Source: Sipunculus nudus | Taxonomy: Eukaryota; Annelida; Sipuncula; Golfingiida; Sipunculidae | Length of the DNA stretch: 64,000 bases | Assembly (NCBI GenBank): GCA_026874595.1 | Contig: CM049311.1 | Coordinates: forward strand, 41,729,676-41,793,675 | Reading direction: 5' to 3' | In this document: positions 1 to 11,953 of the stretch, piece by piece | Layout: each line of letters opens with the position of its first letter | Numbering within the stretch: position 1 is the first letter of the stretch | Made by a program: the position numbers and the translations under genes | Notes under the pieces: generated by a model | Told to the model about the DNA's origin: nothing | The model's database searches: none | What the model saw: only the letters and a program-made list of their open reading frames with translations

Positions 1-722
1 AATTGAAAAAGGCTTTCTGTGTTTGGAAACAGATTTGACAACATGCTGAGTTTCAGCAGCCAAGTCAAGAGGTCACTCAGTACAACCAGGTGGGGTCCAG
101 ACATCACCATGGCAACTGACCTGGCTCTGTCTGATGTCTAGACAATGTGTCTAGACATCTAGACACAGTTTCTAGACGTCTAGATGCAAAATTCCCAGAT
201 TATTGGAACTATATCTTTGAACTGTTTGAAAAAACTTGGTTTGCATTTTAGCGAATCTGTGAGCTTATGCAATGGTGTGGCGTCGTCCTTCTTCCATCGT
301 ACGTCAGAGCTATCTGAAAAAGGGCAGGAGCTAGCATCGCCAAATTTTTTGCAAAAAATTTGTCAACTAAAAAATTCTATCGGATTTTGCTTATTATTTG
401 GCTTACTGCATTTAAATTTTATAGGGAAGAAGCTAAAAAACATTAAAAAGTGTTCTTCTCTGAAACCATGCTGCCATATTGTTAGTTCATATGTCCCAAT
501 AATCCTCCCTGGCAAAAAGAACATATCCGAAATATCCTGACTGATACATCCTAGTTTTAAAATGTCCTAGTCCAAAACTTGCAGGTCCGAAACATCCATT
601 TTGCTGAAATCATAATGACCAATAAATTAGATATATATAGGACATAGGAGGATCAATATTAAATTTAAAAAATAAACCTCCATTCATACTCCCAAACTTT
701 GCACAGGTTCGCATGAGGCCTG
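1..722 (+). mobile_element. HelC composite, 3' portion
   Basis: Positions 1-248 match 24435-24710 and 51535-51790 closely: the same opening, a stretch of TCTAGA palindromes, then 'tttgcattttagcgaat'. A HelC leader starts at 249 (TAGCGAATCTGTGAGC) and continues with HelC-type unit sequence to about 540. From 541 the sequence matches 53693-53864, including the HelC 3' signal GCACAGGTTCGCATGAGGCC (701-720). The expected tail (AGGCCTGTAGGCCTTG) breaks off at about 722 and the 180-bp tandem array begins. It is non-coding; the 118-aa ORF across 184-540 is a by-product of the repeat. Confidence 0.7.
136..184. repeat. TCTAGA palindrome cluster, copy 1
   Basis: Five TCTAGA hexamers, mostly inside the 8-bp palindrome GTCTAGAC, lie 8-16 bp apart. 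Two other copies of the host repeat carry the same cluster (24564-24630 and 51663-51710). Confidence 0.85.
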
Positions 723-1090
723 AGGAAAGTGTCATGAAAATGAATTACACTGTGCCTTAATTTGTACCTACCCCCGTATTGTGAAGGAACCAATATTACT
801 AGTTGTACGCGGTGCACAGTTAATTGAAGAGCCACGCCGTCCGTGTTCAGTATATACCATGCTTGAATATGCTATGTCAAGCTGAATCAGTTAAAAGGTG
901 GGAGGAAAGTGTCATGAAAATGAATTACGCTGTGTCATTATAAGTACCAACCCCCTGTATTTCAATGGAACCAATGTTATCAGTTGTAAGTGGTACACAG
1001 TTAATGGAAGAGCCACCTTGTGTTCAGAGGGAAATAATGTTACCAGCTGCATGTGGTGTAAAATAAATGGAACAGCCACATAAAACACTG
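721..1090. repeat. 180-bp tandem repeat, two units
   Basis: Two head-to-tail units begin at about 721 and 901. Each opens with GAGGAAAGTGTCATGAAAAT, continues through a 'gtacc...ccccc.gtatt' stretch and closes with 'agagccac...gtgttcag'. A partial third unit occupies about 1028-1081. The array starts exactly where the HelC 3' end is lost, so it may have interrupted that element. No coding function seen. Confidence 0.75.
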
Positions 1091-1422
1091 GGGTAGCTGG
1101 TTTCGAGAGGCACATGCAGACAGATTTGGACAACCACAATCTATCGCTGTGATTCCCCGTAAATACTTATTATGGTGCGTGATTACATATACTTTTTGGG
1201 CTATAACTCCACAACTATATAAGTTGCCATCATAAACTAGCTGTAGCTCATTTTATTGGACATTCCATGGCCTTTTATGCGATATGTAGCTGGCGTAAAC
1301 TGCAGTTACCATGGTTATGCATTTTAGGGTTAAAACTTTATAATTTGAAATATTCTTGCTACATTTTCTATCGTTGTACATTTTTAAGCTACAAAGTTCT
1401 GGTTTTGTCATTGGGTAGTTTA
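1091..1422. other. Unassigned non-coding stretch
   Basis: No recognised repeat, exon or RNA gene. It is AT-rich with only short ORFs in overlapping frames. Confidence 0.5.
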
Positions 1423-1957
1423 TGGCTAGCTTTACATGATAAAACTGCAAGTCTTGCCAGATCTCACCCTATATCATCTCAAACTCAAAAAAATGATATT
1501 TCACGCAAATCCTTTTTACTTGGTGACTTTTTAAGCGAGACAGGTCTAGTTTTCTGCATTTCGTAACATTTGGCCAGCCTGACATGATAAAACAGCAAGA
1601 CTGGCCAATTCTTGCAGCACATCTTGTCAAACAAGAGAGACAAGATTTCACAGAAATGCACAAAATTTGCAGACTTTTAAGGCTAGGCAGGTCTAGTTTT
1701 CAGCAATTCATAACATTTGACTAGCTTGACATGATAAAATAGCAAGACTGGCCAAATCTCACACTATATCACGTCAAATGATAAAAAATGAGATTTCACA
1801 AAAATGCATAAAAATCAGCGATTTTTACAGCTAGACTGGTCTATTTTCGGCATTTCATAACATTTGGCCAGCTTGACATGATAAAAATGCTAGACTGGCC
1901 AAACCTCACACCAAATCTCATCAAATGAGAAAAAATGAGATTTCACAAAAATGCTTA
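1423..1957. repeat. ~148-bp tandem repeat, four units
   Basis: Units begin near 1423, 1544, 1691 and 1839. The shared core reads 'aacatttggccagcttgaca' then 'tgataaaa..agcaagactggcc', followed by a TCTCA-rich middle and 'atgagatttcacaaaaatgc'. The last unit is cut at about 1957, where a HelB-type unit begins in mid-unit. No other array of this type is seen in the window. Confidence 0.8.
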
Positions 1958-2162
1958 CCCATATTCTTCAAGCTATTGGGCTCCCAAGTACACCCAAAAA
2001 TAATGAAAAATTTGATACAAAAGCTCAAGTATCTGAACAACTAATGCATTGATCACCCTGATTCTTTGCATGGATATTAATCATGGAGTGTTTCATCAGT
2101 TTCTGCAGACTGGTGGCGCCACCTGTATTTTTTATTTTTTAATGATTTTTTACGATTTTTTT

Positions 2163-4787
2163 GCTCAGCTGACTATAAGTCATCTGAGCTAAAGTCGTGG
2201 TCCATTGTCCCTCATCCGTCCGTCCGTCTGTCCGTCCGTAAGACTGGCACGTTTCGACACCATTGGACCTATGAATATGAAATTTGCCATACAGTTAGAT
2301 GTCCCAAAAATCTCCTACCATGCCGAAAATTGGGTCAATAGGACTTCGTTCCTTCGAGATATAAAGGAAAAACCTCAATTTTTTATTAGAAATCTATTTT
2401 CACTTTTCAAGACTGCCTAATTTTAAAACCACTCATCTGGTTTTCTTCATATTTACCATAAATATTCCTCTATATAGTTCCTATGTACATGCCAGAAATT
2501 AAGTCAGTATTATTTTATTTAAAAAAGTTATGGGCCCAAACATAATGGACTTTGTAAAAAAATCAGGAAAGATATTTGGTCACTTAAGACCAAAAGTGTT
2601 AAAGGTAGGGACTTTTTTTCAGTAATACAACTTTAATTGATCAAAATTTCTTGTATACCAAAAATTAGATCAAAGTCTGTTAAAATTTTTTAAATATTGG
2701 CAAAAATATAAAATTGGTACCTTAAATTTTGCCCAAGTTTGACCATGGCACGTTTTTTTCCTGTAAGTACTGTGGATTTAATTTTCACATGCAGCATGTT
2801 TTTGTTAGCATTTTGTCTGTTAACACCAACAATTTGAAACCAGTTGATCAAAAACTGTAGATTTTATTCAAGTTTTCAAGCACCATGTCACATCAAGTTT
2901 ACATCAAGCTAGTGTTATGCAGTTTCCTAGAGCTCAGCTCCCCAGCTTCAGCTCTAAGTTCCTTAAATTTAACATACAGTTAGATGTCTCCAAAATCCCC
3001 TACCATGCCAAGAATTTTATCACTAGGACATAATTCCTTTGAAATATTAATGAAAAACTTCATTTTTCCATTAAAAACCCATTGTTACACTGTATGACTG
3101 CTTAATATCAAAACCACTGATCTGACTTTGATCATATATAATATACATATTTTTCTATACATTCACTATGCACATGCCAGAAATGATGTCAGTATTGCAT
3201 AATTGTTTTAGGTTATGGGCCCAAACATAATGCACTTTTTAAAAAATCAAGAAATATATTTACTCCCTTAACAAGAGGATTGCTGAAGCTAGAGATTTTT
3301 TGTCAGGGATGTAACATTATTTAATCAAGATTCAATTGAATACCAAAAATTAGTTCTGAATTTTTCAAATTTTATAAGTTATAAGTATAAATATAAAATT
3401 AGTACCTTCAATTTTGCCCAACTTTGACCATGGCACGTTTGTTTCCTGAGAGCACTGTTGATATAATTTTCATATCATAATCATTTAAGGATTACATCTT
3501 TGTAGTTTAGAAAGCTGAAAGAAATTGGCCAAATATTTAGCTTTTAATAGTAGCTTTTATTAATGTTTATATGAGACCATGTCAGACCCAGGCTTAATCC
3601 AGCCCCTCTTCAGTCACCTGTATGTTGACCTTGTTGACCTTTCATCAGATTATGCATGCTTGAGCGAAGCATACACTGGGGCAGCCAGGCAGCTAATGCC
3701 CAGCCACAGTTGATCTAGGTGTCCAACCCAACTCATCTAGTATTGTTTTGAAAAACAACATAACAATAAACAAAAAATTAATTTTTTTGTATTGGTTTTT
3801 TATAACAAATTAAAGAAAAATTAATAGAAAAGGAATTTGTTAGTTGATGAGTAACAGAAAATTAATTTGCAGTTACTGATGATGTAAGAATCTTGTATGG
3901 ATGGATAGAATGTCAATGTCAGTGTTATTCCAAGTAACACCATGCAGTTACCTATGGTATTTTTCAGTGAAATTTTAATGGTAAAAAAATAAATCATATT
4001 ATTCATTACTAATCATAAGGGATCATATGAAGGAAATTAATGATAGACACAGATGCAGTTGATAATATTAATCTAGATTCCTACTGTGTCTAGTGTGTAG
4101 ATTGTTGTGAAAGTAGTCCGAAGTGAATATATTACATTAATATTTTTAATATAAATAAAAGCCATAAAACCAGGTACTTATTCTGGATTCTCAACATCTT
4201 TGTTTGGCTAAAACTGAATAAATACTAGACATGGTGCGAATGCTTTGCAAATGTATTTGAATACGAATATGAATATGTACTGCATTAAAAAATTTAATTG
4301 CATAAGAATGGGAATTCAGGTAAAAATGAAAGTATTTGAATACCAGTGCAGATACTTTTAAAATGTATTCATGAATGCATTCATGAACATATTCTATAAT
4401 ATTATTTCAATAATCATTTCAGTTATATTTTATTTTAAAAAATCATATGATCTTCTTCTTATTTTTTTTAATAAAAATTATATTGGCACAATATTTGTTA
4501 TTAAAATTTAATTAATAGTTAAACTCTTTTATAATATGTGCTGCTTATAAGTTATATGGCCAAGTCAAAATCTGTGTGACAATAGCACTCCATTTGTTAA
4601 TAAAATAAATGAAATCAATCCTCTTCCCTGTCTCCAAAGATACTATCAAAATCATACATAAGCTAAACACCAACAACTCTTAATAAAGCATATATTTATT
4701 ACCACACAAAACAAGCATGTGCCTCTTTCCCAAAACATATTTTTTATCATATATAACAGCTGAGCGCCGTGACCCATGTGTCCCTTG
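2163..4787 (+). mobile_element. HelA subtype 1, full length (2.6 kb)
   Basis: The leader begins GCTCAGCTGACTATAAGTCA and folds into a ~14-bp stem, followed by a (GTCC)n tract (2216-2240). Two diverged ~690-bp units follow (about 2265-2950 and 2951-3600), each containing 'tttgaccatggcacgttt' and ending near 'aattttcacag'. The 3' part has CAGCTGAGC (4758-4766, complementary to the 5' GCTCAGCTG), palindrome-like GACCCATGTGTC, CCTTG and a T-run. It sits inside a HelB unit after 'tttttacgattttttt' and HelB resumes at 4788. Length matches the 48745-51369 copy. Confidence 0.8.
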
Positions 4788-5085
4788 TTTTTTCATCTGT
4801 TTTTGAGACCTTTAAAGATACAGTCATCTGTTAACAGGGCACAAATCGTAACCACTGGACCATGAAAAGCCTCCTTGGAAACCTGGAATTATGTCTCTGA
4901 TACCCATATTCTTCAAGCTATGGGGCTCAGAAGTAACCCCCCAGAATAATGAAAAATTTGATACAAATGATCAAGTATCTGAACAACTTATGCATTGATC
5001 ACCATGTTTCTTTGCATTGATATTGGTCTTGGAATGTTTCATCAGTTTCTGCAGTTCCTATATTTTTTCGATTTTTTACTACTTT

Positions 5086-6976
5086 TAGCTTAGCTGACTA
5101 TAAGTCATCTGAGCTATAGTCGTGGTCCATTGTCCGTCGTCCGTCCGTCTGTCCGTCCGTCCGTCCGTCCGTCCGTAGATGTGGCACGTTTTGAAACCGT
5201 AAGACCTAGGAATCCAAAATTCAGCATAATGTTAGATGTCCCCAAGATCTCCTACCAAGCCGAAAACTGGGTCTTTGCGACTTCGTTCCTTTGAGAAATT
5301 AAGGAAAAACCTCAATTTTTTATTAAAATCCTATTTTCACACTTCAGGACTGCCTAATATCAAAACCACTCATCTGTTTTTCCTCATATTTACCATAAAT
5401 ATTCCTCTATATACTTCCTATGTACATGCCAGAAATTAAGTCTGTAAAGTATAAATTCTTTAAGTTATGGGCCCAAACATAATGGACTTTGTAAAAAATC
5501 AGGAAAAATAATAACTCACTTAACATGAAAAATTTTGAAACTAGAGTCTATTTTCTCAAGTATATAACTATGTTTCATTAAGATTCAATTGTTAACCCAA
5601 AATTAGATCTGAATTTTGTAAATTTTTTAAGTTATTAGCATAAAAAATAAATCAGTACCTTAAATTTTGCCCAACTTTGACCATGGCACGTTTTTTACCT
5701 GTAAGCACCATTGATTTAATTTTCACAGCATGTAAACATAAATATTTAGTTTGTCTATATCTGAAATTTGAAAATAAAAGCTTGAAAATTAAGTTAGTTA
5801 TTGATTTTTTTTCTGTAGTCACTTGCTTTGATTACAGATGCAGGGTCCCACTCCAGGTCACTGGTGCCAGGGTTTCTGATTTATTACAGTCACTGGGGGA
5901 GATCCCCTGCTGTGACAGGTGTACAGTTATTCTCATATCACCACCCCAATCACCCCCCCCCCCCCCCCCCCCCCGCAAACCCAACCCACCAAGTGTTATG
6001 CGGTAATTGTTATTGTTTTCACTGTATCTCCTTAATTGTAATGCTGTTTCCACTCCGATATGCAAAAACTTTCCTTGAAAAAATAATGCAAGGTGTAATC
6101 CAGAAGATGCAATGTTGTGTAATGTAGCATTTTTAAAGAAATCAATTTTCTTTTAAATGATTTTAACAAATATAATTGAACCCATCAGTATGCTTAAATT
6201 ATTATAAAATATGAAGCACATTATGGATAAATAAAGACACAATTAAAAATTGTGAAATCTAAATCAAGTATTATTTTTAGATATTTATTGTTTTGCAGAT
6301 TTAAAAGATATATTTTTGTGGTAAAAAATAAATAAACATTTGTATGCATGATGTGGTGTTATCTGACAAGATTGAGATTTATGATGATGCAATTGAGAAT
6401 TATGAATCAACTTTTATATTCAGATATATATGTTTAATTGGAAATGTATAGAAATATAAACTTAAATTAGAAAATAATTGATGTGATAAAAAAATCAGGA
6501 TTTAATACAAACATTTGTTCATTATTTTCCTGCCTCAGCAGAATTTGAGATCAGGCTTTGTTTGCCCTGTTTTATGTTGTTAATAAGCTATATTTCAACT
6601 GTATACATTTCATTAAAAAAAATACATATATATTTAATAATATATATTATACAAAAAAATAGATTCAATTGAACAAATGTGTAAACTACTGAAATGTCAA
6701 CAGTTAATCGAAAAACCAACTAATGATCATGGTAATAGTACAGATCATTTGTTCACAAACTGCTCACATGCTATAGTTTCAACAGTAGGAAACACATGGT
6801 CAGGTCACAAAATAATTTTTGCAACAATTTCTTGCTCATCAATACAAACCAATCATATAAACCAACCATGGCCTTTATTACCTCTTCCTCTTACACTTTA
6901 TCTCCATTTGATACTATTTTAGATTTTTACCTTCAAGGTTAACGTCAGCTGAGCACAGTGACCCATAGGTCCCTTG
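5086..6976 (+). mobile_element. HelA subtype 2 (1.9 kb)
   Basis: It starts TAGCTTAGCTGACTATAAGT, with a (GTCC)n tract at 5138-5176. One HelA unit is followed by a subtype-2 body containing a long C-run (about 5948-5974) and an AT-rich tail. The 3' end is GTCAGCTGAGC...GACCCATAGGTCCCTTG (6944-6976). It is inserted in a T-run of a HelB unit, which resumes after 6976. It is near-collinear with 25054-26948 and 58076-59954, and their lengths agree within about 20 bp. Confidence 0.82.
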
Positions 6977-7852
6977 TTTTCTTTGTTTTTCAGACCTTTA
7001 GAGATGTTGTAATCTGTTAACAGGGCACATATTGTAATGACTGGACCTTGAATCTTGAATCTTGACATGCAGGAATGCCCATGAAAAAGTCTCCTTGGAA
7101 ACCTGAAATTTTGGTCTCTGTCACCCATATTGTCAGAGCTATGGGGCTCAAAAGTACCCCCAGACTAACAAAAAAATTGATACAACAGCTCTAGTATCTA
7201 AACAACTACTGCATTGATCGGCATGATTCTCTGCATGCATAGGCATCATGGAGTGTTTCCTCAGTTCCTGCAGACTGGTGGCGCCACCTGGACTTTTAAA
7301 ATATTTTTTAAAATATTCTCTATTTTTTAGACCAAAGATGTGGTCATCCGTTAACAGGGCTCAATTTGTAACCATTGGTCCTAGAATCTTCTAACTTAAC
7401 ATCCAGGGAGGTCTGTGAAAAATATCCTTGGAAACTTTAAATTAGGTCTCTGTTACCCATATTCTCTGAGCTATGGGGCTTATAAGCACCCCTCAGAATA
7501 ATTGAAAATTTGATACCAAAGTAGGGCACAAATCATAACCATTTAGCCCAGAAACTTCTTACTTGACATCCTTAGAGTTCCCCAAAAGTTCTCCCGTGAA
7601 ACCTGAATTTCGGTCATTGTGAGTTTTGGGGTATGTTTGAGCACCCCAGAAATAATGCAAAATTCACACAAATTGCCAGATTCCTCATGAAAGGCTGGTT
7701 GGATTGTCATCAAATTTGTTGTGCATATGGGTCTTGATGAACTTAAGCTATTATGCATGAACAATGATGCCACCTATCTTAATTAGTTGTCTGTGCAAGG
7801 CAATATTATCAACATGTCAGTCAGCTGAGCGTCATGACCCATGGGTAACTTG

Positions 7853-8058
7853 TTTTTCCCCTCATGCATTTTGATAAAACCTGTTTCTCTTTATCATATT
7901 TTCAAACTATAACCTAAACTTTTTTACCCATATGTAAACTAGCCCACCACTACCAGAAATACTGGACCCTCTGAGGACTATTATCCCACCACATCTAGTT
8001 TTGTCTTATACAGTATCTTCCTGTTATCTTATGTTACAGGCTTTATTTTGTCTTACAG
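7853..8058 (+). other. Intron-like sequence before exon candidate
   Basis: No repeat recognised. It ends in a pyrimidine-rich stretch and CAG at 8056-8058, a good 3' splice site for the following open stretch. Confidence 0.4.
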
Positions 8059-8120
8059 AAAAAGGAGGGAGGTGTTTTGATTCCTCGGAAAGTGGTTGAG
8101 GAGATCACATCTTCCAGCGA
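8059..8120 (+). CDS. Exon candidate (62 nt, gene unknown)
   Basis: The stretch is bounded by a strong 3' splice site (TTTTGTCTTACAG, ending 8058) and a consensus 5' splice site (GTAAGTATT, from 8121). Only one frame is open. It reads KKEGGVLIPRKVVEEITSSS plus two bases (GA), so the exon ends in phase 2; the other two frames hit stops. Base composition differs from the surrounding repeats: more G, balanced codons. I do not recognise the protein. A phase-compatible microexon candidate lies at 57710-57729. If both are real, this is an internal exon of a + strand gene whose other exons are outside the window. It could still be a chance splice-like arrangement. Confidence 0.5.
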
Positions 8121-8151
8121 GTAAGTATTTGTCATTTGTTTGTCTGATGTT

Positions 8152-8640
8152 TTACTGTAAGTCAACTGAGCTCGAGCAATCAGTCAGTGTCGGTCATCCG
8201 TCCGTCTGTCTGGCCATCTGATAGACTGGCACGTGTTGACAGTGTTGAATCTGCGAAACTGAAATTTTGTTCCTTTGAGAAATTAAGCAGAAACCTCCAT
8301 TTTTAGCTCAGCTGAATATAAGGCATCTGAGCTATAATAATAATGATCCTTTGTCCGTCGTCAGTCCGTCTGTCTAAGCGTCTTTCATATGTCCGCTAAA
8401 GCTTGAGACTTTTTCCCCTAGGTAACTTAATTTAATCAGAATTAAATTGTATATTCAGAATTAGATCAGAATCTTGTAAACTTTTAGCTCTGCTGAGTAT
8501 AAGTCCCCAAGATCTCCTACCAGACTGAAAAACTGGGTCACTGCGACTTTGTTCCTTTGAGAAATTAAGGAAAAACCTAAATTTTCCATTAAAAACCCTA
8601 TAATCACACTTTAAGACTGCTTTTTATCAAAACCAATGGT
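8152..8640 (+). mobile_element. Stacked HelA leader fragments
   Basis: Three truncated HelA 5' regions follow each other. One starts at about 8157 (TAAGTCAACTGAGCTCGAGC, then GTCC repeats). The second is inserted at the T-run of the first, at 8304 (TAGCTCAGCTGAATATAAGG). The third, at 8485, is degenerate (TAGCTCTGCTGAGTATAAGT) and goes straight into 'ccccaagatctcctaccaga'. None has a 3' end. Insertion of the second after 'aacctccattttt' repeats the site used by HelC at 18314 and 31556. Confidence 0.65.
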
Positions 8641-9260
8641 GTAGTTTTGTTAGCTCATCTTAGTCAAGCGGTAAGCTCCCATATTTTGAGGAATTGTGCA
8701 AAAAATGAAAGAGGCATGAAAGTTGGCAAAAGTATTCTTTGGAGCTTATTAATGAATTTCAGATATAGGGCCAAGCTGAAAATAAATTATCTTTGCCAAA
8801 ATTAGAAAATGTCAATTACTTGTGTTATAATGTCTTGAGAAATCATTGCAAGTACTCTAATACTATGTTTTTTGGACTGAGAAATTCAATTTTTGAGGTC
8901 CCAAACTCTCCAGGTACTCATCAGCTGGATTTTATCAGGAATTTTCTGGTATAGTCCAGCGGTTAGGCTGCATATTGAGAACAATTTTGCAAAAGATGAA
9001 AGAAGAGTGAAACTTTGCATGATAATTTTCCAGACCATAGTCTATATGTTCAGATATGGGGCCAAGCGGAATTCGCTATATCTAGTAAAACATCCAAGAT
9101 GGTCGAGAATTCCATTTATAAGGGTGTCAGGTCTATATCATGAATGTGTGAATGAAAACTGATTTTGCTGGTATTGAAATTGTGGTAAAATTGCCCTTTT
9201 TACCAGCACATCTAACAGTAAAACATATTTGCTGATTACCCTGCTGAAATTTAATATATT
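8641..9260 (+). repeat. Repeat E, two units
   Basis: Two related ~270-bp units share 'caaaa.atgaaagaggcatga' or 'caaaagatgaaagaagagtg', then 'cagatatggggccaagcgga'. The second unit is also found inverted at about 12990-13250. The opening 'ttagctcatcttagtcaagc' at 8650 looks like another Helentron-type leader, but no matching 3' end is visible. The 89-aa ORF at 8893-9162 is inside the repeat and has no recognisable domain. Confidence 0.6.
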
Positions 9261-9309
9261 TGTTAATTTTAAGTATTTGAACACTATGTCTCTTTCAGCG
9301 TAATGAAAA

Positions 9310-9500
9310 GGACAGTCGATTGGTAAAACACTCGGCTCTCTTCACTGGCAACCAAGTTTCTGTCCCTGATTTTGCTATGGGTTGGGTTGTAGTGGTCCGT
9401 ACAGAGTCGGTTGTTTTCTTCGTGTCCTTTGATTCCATCCACCACTCAGCCATCCTAGCCATGGGAAGTGCCTTGTAATGGTTATTATAGCCAGTTTTAC
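9310..9500 (+). mobile_element. tRNA-derived SINE, copy 1
   Basis: The head resembles a tRNA: GGACAGTCGATTGG, an A-box-like TGGTAAAACACTCGG (9321-9335) and a B-box-like 'aagtttctgtccc' about 30 bp later. The body has 'gggttgtagtggtccgtaca', 'catcctagccatgggaagtg' and a tail 'ttgtaatggttattatag'. The inverted copy at 12214-12414 matches head, body and tail in order, which supports a SINE family rather than a tRNA gene. The B box is degenerate, so this copy is probably inactive. Confidence 0.7.
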
Positions 9501-10170
9501 AATCAGTGTAAAAGAAATTTTATTTATTTATAAGTTGATGGCTCTTTGCCTTGAAGTGATTGTGCTGCTTACAGTCTCTTTGCTTGCATGAAGACAGAAT
9601 CAGTTTATATTTAGAGGCTCACAACATTATGCTGTATGCTACGCTTTCTTTTTAAACGATATATTTATACGCCTGTTGGTATCACTTTCTATTGAATGAA
9701 AATGAGGTTATCCATATGATAAAGATGGTATGTTGTTAGAAAGAAGTCGTAACCTATCGTTAAGACATTAGATCAAATCTCTTGGTTTGTGGCGAGATTT
9801 CATCATTATGCCTTTGAGACACCAATAAGCTAATACTGACTTTGCATTTCCAAGTGTTGTCTTAAATTACTTGGTTTGCTTACATAATGTATGCTTTTAA
9901 TAAATGTTATAATTATTAGGAATATTAGTTATTTGCTTCATTTATTGAAATAATTTATCTTCATATGCACAGGATGCAAAATTGTAATTCACACTGAACC
10001 TTGCAAATAAAAGAAAAAGAACTGATCGTTAGTAAGTTGGAATTGTGGGAACGCTCTAGTCCTGCCAAATCTGAAAGAAAATATTCAAGCACAGGTAATA
10101 AAAAATTGCTGGCAATATTACAAAAAAAATGTTGTAATAAACTGTTCTGTTCAGTAGTAATATTCAGAAG
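9501..10170. other. Non-repetitive AT-rich stretch
   Basis: No exon, RNA or repeat family recognised. Confidence 0.45.
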
Positions 10171-10260
10171 TAGTCTTACGATCCAGGGGGGTAGCCAGGA
10201 TTTATTTAGGGGGGAGGGGAGGTAAATTTTCCCTTGATGAAGAGGGTGATATGAAATACA
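10171..10260 (+). repeat. Possible end of a dispersed repeat
   Basis: 'Atccaggggggtagccagga' followed by 'tttatttaggggggaggg' resembles the GTAGCCAGGATTT-plus-G-run ends I associate with dispersed elements in several marine invertebrates. Only one end is evident, so no boundaries or class are given. Confidence 0.3.
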
Positions 10261-10984
10261 GGTTTCTGAAGCATTCTGCATTTGGGCATAAAACTGACAA
10301 AGGGAAAGTGTAACTGAACATAGGTTGCTAGAGCTCAGAAGCTGAAAGCACAGAAAATTTACAATCACCAATCAAGTCGATAAAAACTCAAACCAAACTT
10401 TTAACTGAATTTTGAGGTAACCAAGTTGATGAAGATAGAATGCATGTCTTGAACTTAAGAATGTATTATATTTTTCAACCTTGTTTGTGAATTTGACCTT
10501 TTTATCTTCCGCCTTGCTATACCATTTTCTTAGCATCCATCCATGAAAGATCAGCTAACTTTAACCTTGCAGCACCGACTCATACATGTGGTGAATATTT
10601 CTAACAATATATGCATGTTCTACATGAATCTACAAATAATGTCAGCAAAGGATAGTTTTTTGTTGACACCTACGCATTATGCAAAGTAAATTTTAATGGC
10701 AACATTGGGAAGGAACAAGTTTTATATCACAAAAATAGCTTGACAGCGGAGGGCAGTGATACTTTACTGACACGTGTTGGTTCTTTCGCATGAACATACA
10801 GTCTGCATCATCACCATATCACTAAAATTGGTAATTTGCAAAAGGTGTCTACATGAGTGTTGATGATTTCAAGCATTCATCGCCATGGTACACAGGCTGC
10901 ACACAGCAACATGTTAGGCACCTCTAATGTGTGTTAATTCTGTTTTCATGCCAAAATACTGTCTGAAAGCCATCACTTCATGGC
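10261..10984. other. Non-coding stretch, nothing recognised
   Basis: No repeat family or splice-bounded open frame stands out. The 136-aa reverse ORF (9961-10371) has no recognisable motif and overlaps the G-rich repeat end. Confidence 0.4.
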
Positions 10985-11445
10985 AAAAGAAGCTTAGAAT
11001 CTATACAGCAAACAGGTGTGAGCTTCTACATAAGCACAAATCCTGTCATGTATGCATGTAGTCTAAATAAATTATAAATAAAAGTCTTTCTTTTGAAACA
11101 GACATGGTGTTCAAATACATGTAACTAGTACATGTATAAATTAAATTCCAGCAGAACTATTTGTTTTTTTTTAATTGCACTAATAAAGATTTACATGAAT
11201 GTTAAGTTGATGGTAAAATTTAATATCATGTTTTAAGATTTTTAAAGATCCTTACTATTCCTTATGGATATATCAAGCTCCTACTCTGATACCAGACAGA
11301 ACCCCTAAGTTTCTTTCATCCCTCACCACTGCAAAACAGTTAATACATTCGTTAGCATGCAAATAAAGGGATATCAATCTGAGGAAATCAGATATGATAT
11401 ACTAATATAATAAAACCTACCCCAGCAAATGACACTTTCATTTAA
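10985..11445 (+). repeat. Diverged direct duplication, left copy
   Basis: It pairs with 12036-12830. Matching landmarks in order: 'gaatctatacagc', 'ggtgtgagctt', 'gcatgtag', then 'tttacatgaatgttaagttg', 'tatatcaagctc', 'gttagcatgcaaataaaggg' and 'cagcaaatgacactttcatt'. The right copy is longer because a SINE sits in it. Confidence 0.6.
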
Positions 11446-11953
11446 AGGGGCCCAGTCACCTATAAAGCATGCTGAATGAACACAAAAAAATAGCTTCTTC
11501 CCTTAAAATTAAATTTGTGCCTGCAAAAATATTGCCTTGAAACCATTTACTTACTCCTGTAAACAAGTATTCAAAAATAGTGTATTGGGCGCAATCACAG
11601 GTGTCAACATAAACACAGCGCGTGGGGCCATGTGCATCGTGGAGCCATAACAAGTGTAAATCAGTAGATGCCTCGACTGACTTGGCCAAAAAATATAATA
11701 CATGTTCCAACTTGCTAAAACATCATGTGTCAAGGTTCATATTAGGACCTCTGGTCACCTGGCCTTGTTATGGTAAAAAGATGCACATGGGTTGTGTTTA
11801 CCAACACGCAGAGCCTTAACAAGGTGTTAAACAGCCATGTGCGAGGTACTGAGACTGTGTGCTTGGATGGTTCTGCTGGGAAACTTTTGTATTAAGCAAA
11901 ACTGACTGATAGTGGGAAAGAATAGGCTTAATATTGCTCCTGATTATGCCCCT
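11446..11953. mobile_element. TTAA-flanked MITE (508 bp)
   Basis: TTAA occurs on both sides (11442-11445 and 11954-11957). The ends are AGGGGCCCAGTCAC and, reversed, AGGGGCATAATC, so the inverted repeat is clear for 6 bp and weaker beyond. Inside are two inverted blocks around 'ccatgtgcatc' and 'gatgcacatggg' with 'cataacaag'/'cttgttatg', giving a foldback character. TTAA duplication is typical of piggyBac-type transposition; the short TIR leaves the class open. No transposase. Confidence 0.6.

Larger units (their letters stand above)
1958..7852 (+). mobile_element. HelB host element, 5' truncated
   Basis: HelB units (~340 bp: 'cagggcacaaatcgtaacc', 'gaaattaggtctctgttacc', 'gctatggggctccaaagtac', 'tttgcatggatattgatcat', 'gcagactggtggcgccacct') occupy 1958-2162, 4788-5085 and 6977-7852. 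The gaps are exactly filled by two HelA insertions. The 3' end is diagnostic: TCAGCTGAGC (7821-7830), palindrome GACCCATGGGT, then AACTTG and a T-run. The 5' leader is missing; the element joins the 148-bp array abruptly. Compare 13732-17598, a HelB copy that has both ends. No ORF of interest. Confidence 0.75.

Noticed and set aside
4741-4790. GACCCATGGGTC hairpin plus T-run as a bacterial-type terminator
   Set aside because: The context is an animal genome and the hairpin is the constant 3' end of HelA elements.
5236-5439. Recurring 67-72 aa ORFs (also at 48891, 58210 and relatives) as a conserved small protein
   Set aside because: They recur only because HelA copies recur; frames are broken in sister copies, there is no domain, and composition follows the repeat.
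9310-9380. Functional tRNA gene
   Set aside because: The A box is good but the B box is degenerate, no cloverleaf is evident, and a second copy shares a long non-tRNA body and tail, so it is a SINE.
9961-10371. 136-aa reverse ORF as a gene
   Set aside because: No motif, overlaps a G-rich dispersed-repeat end, and no splice or promoter context.
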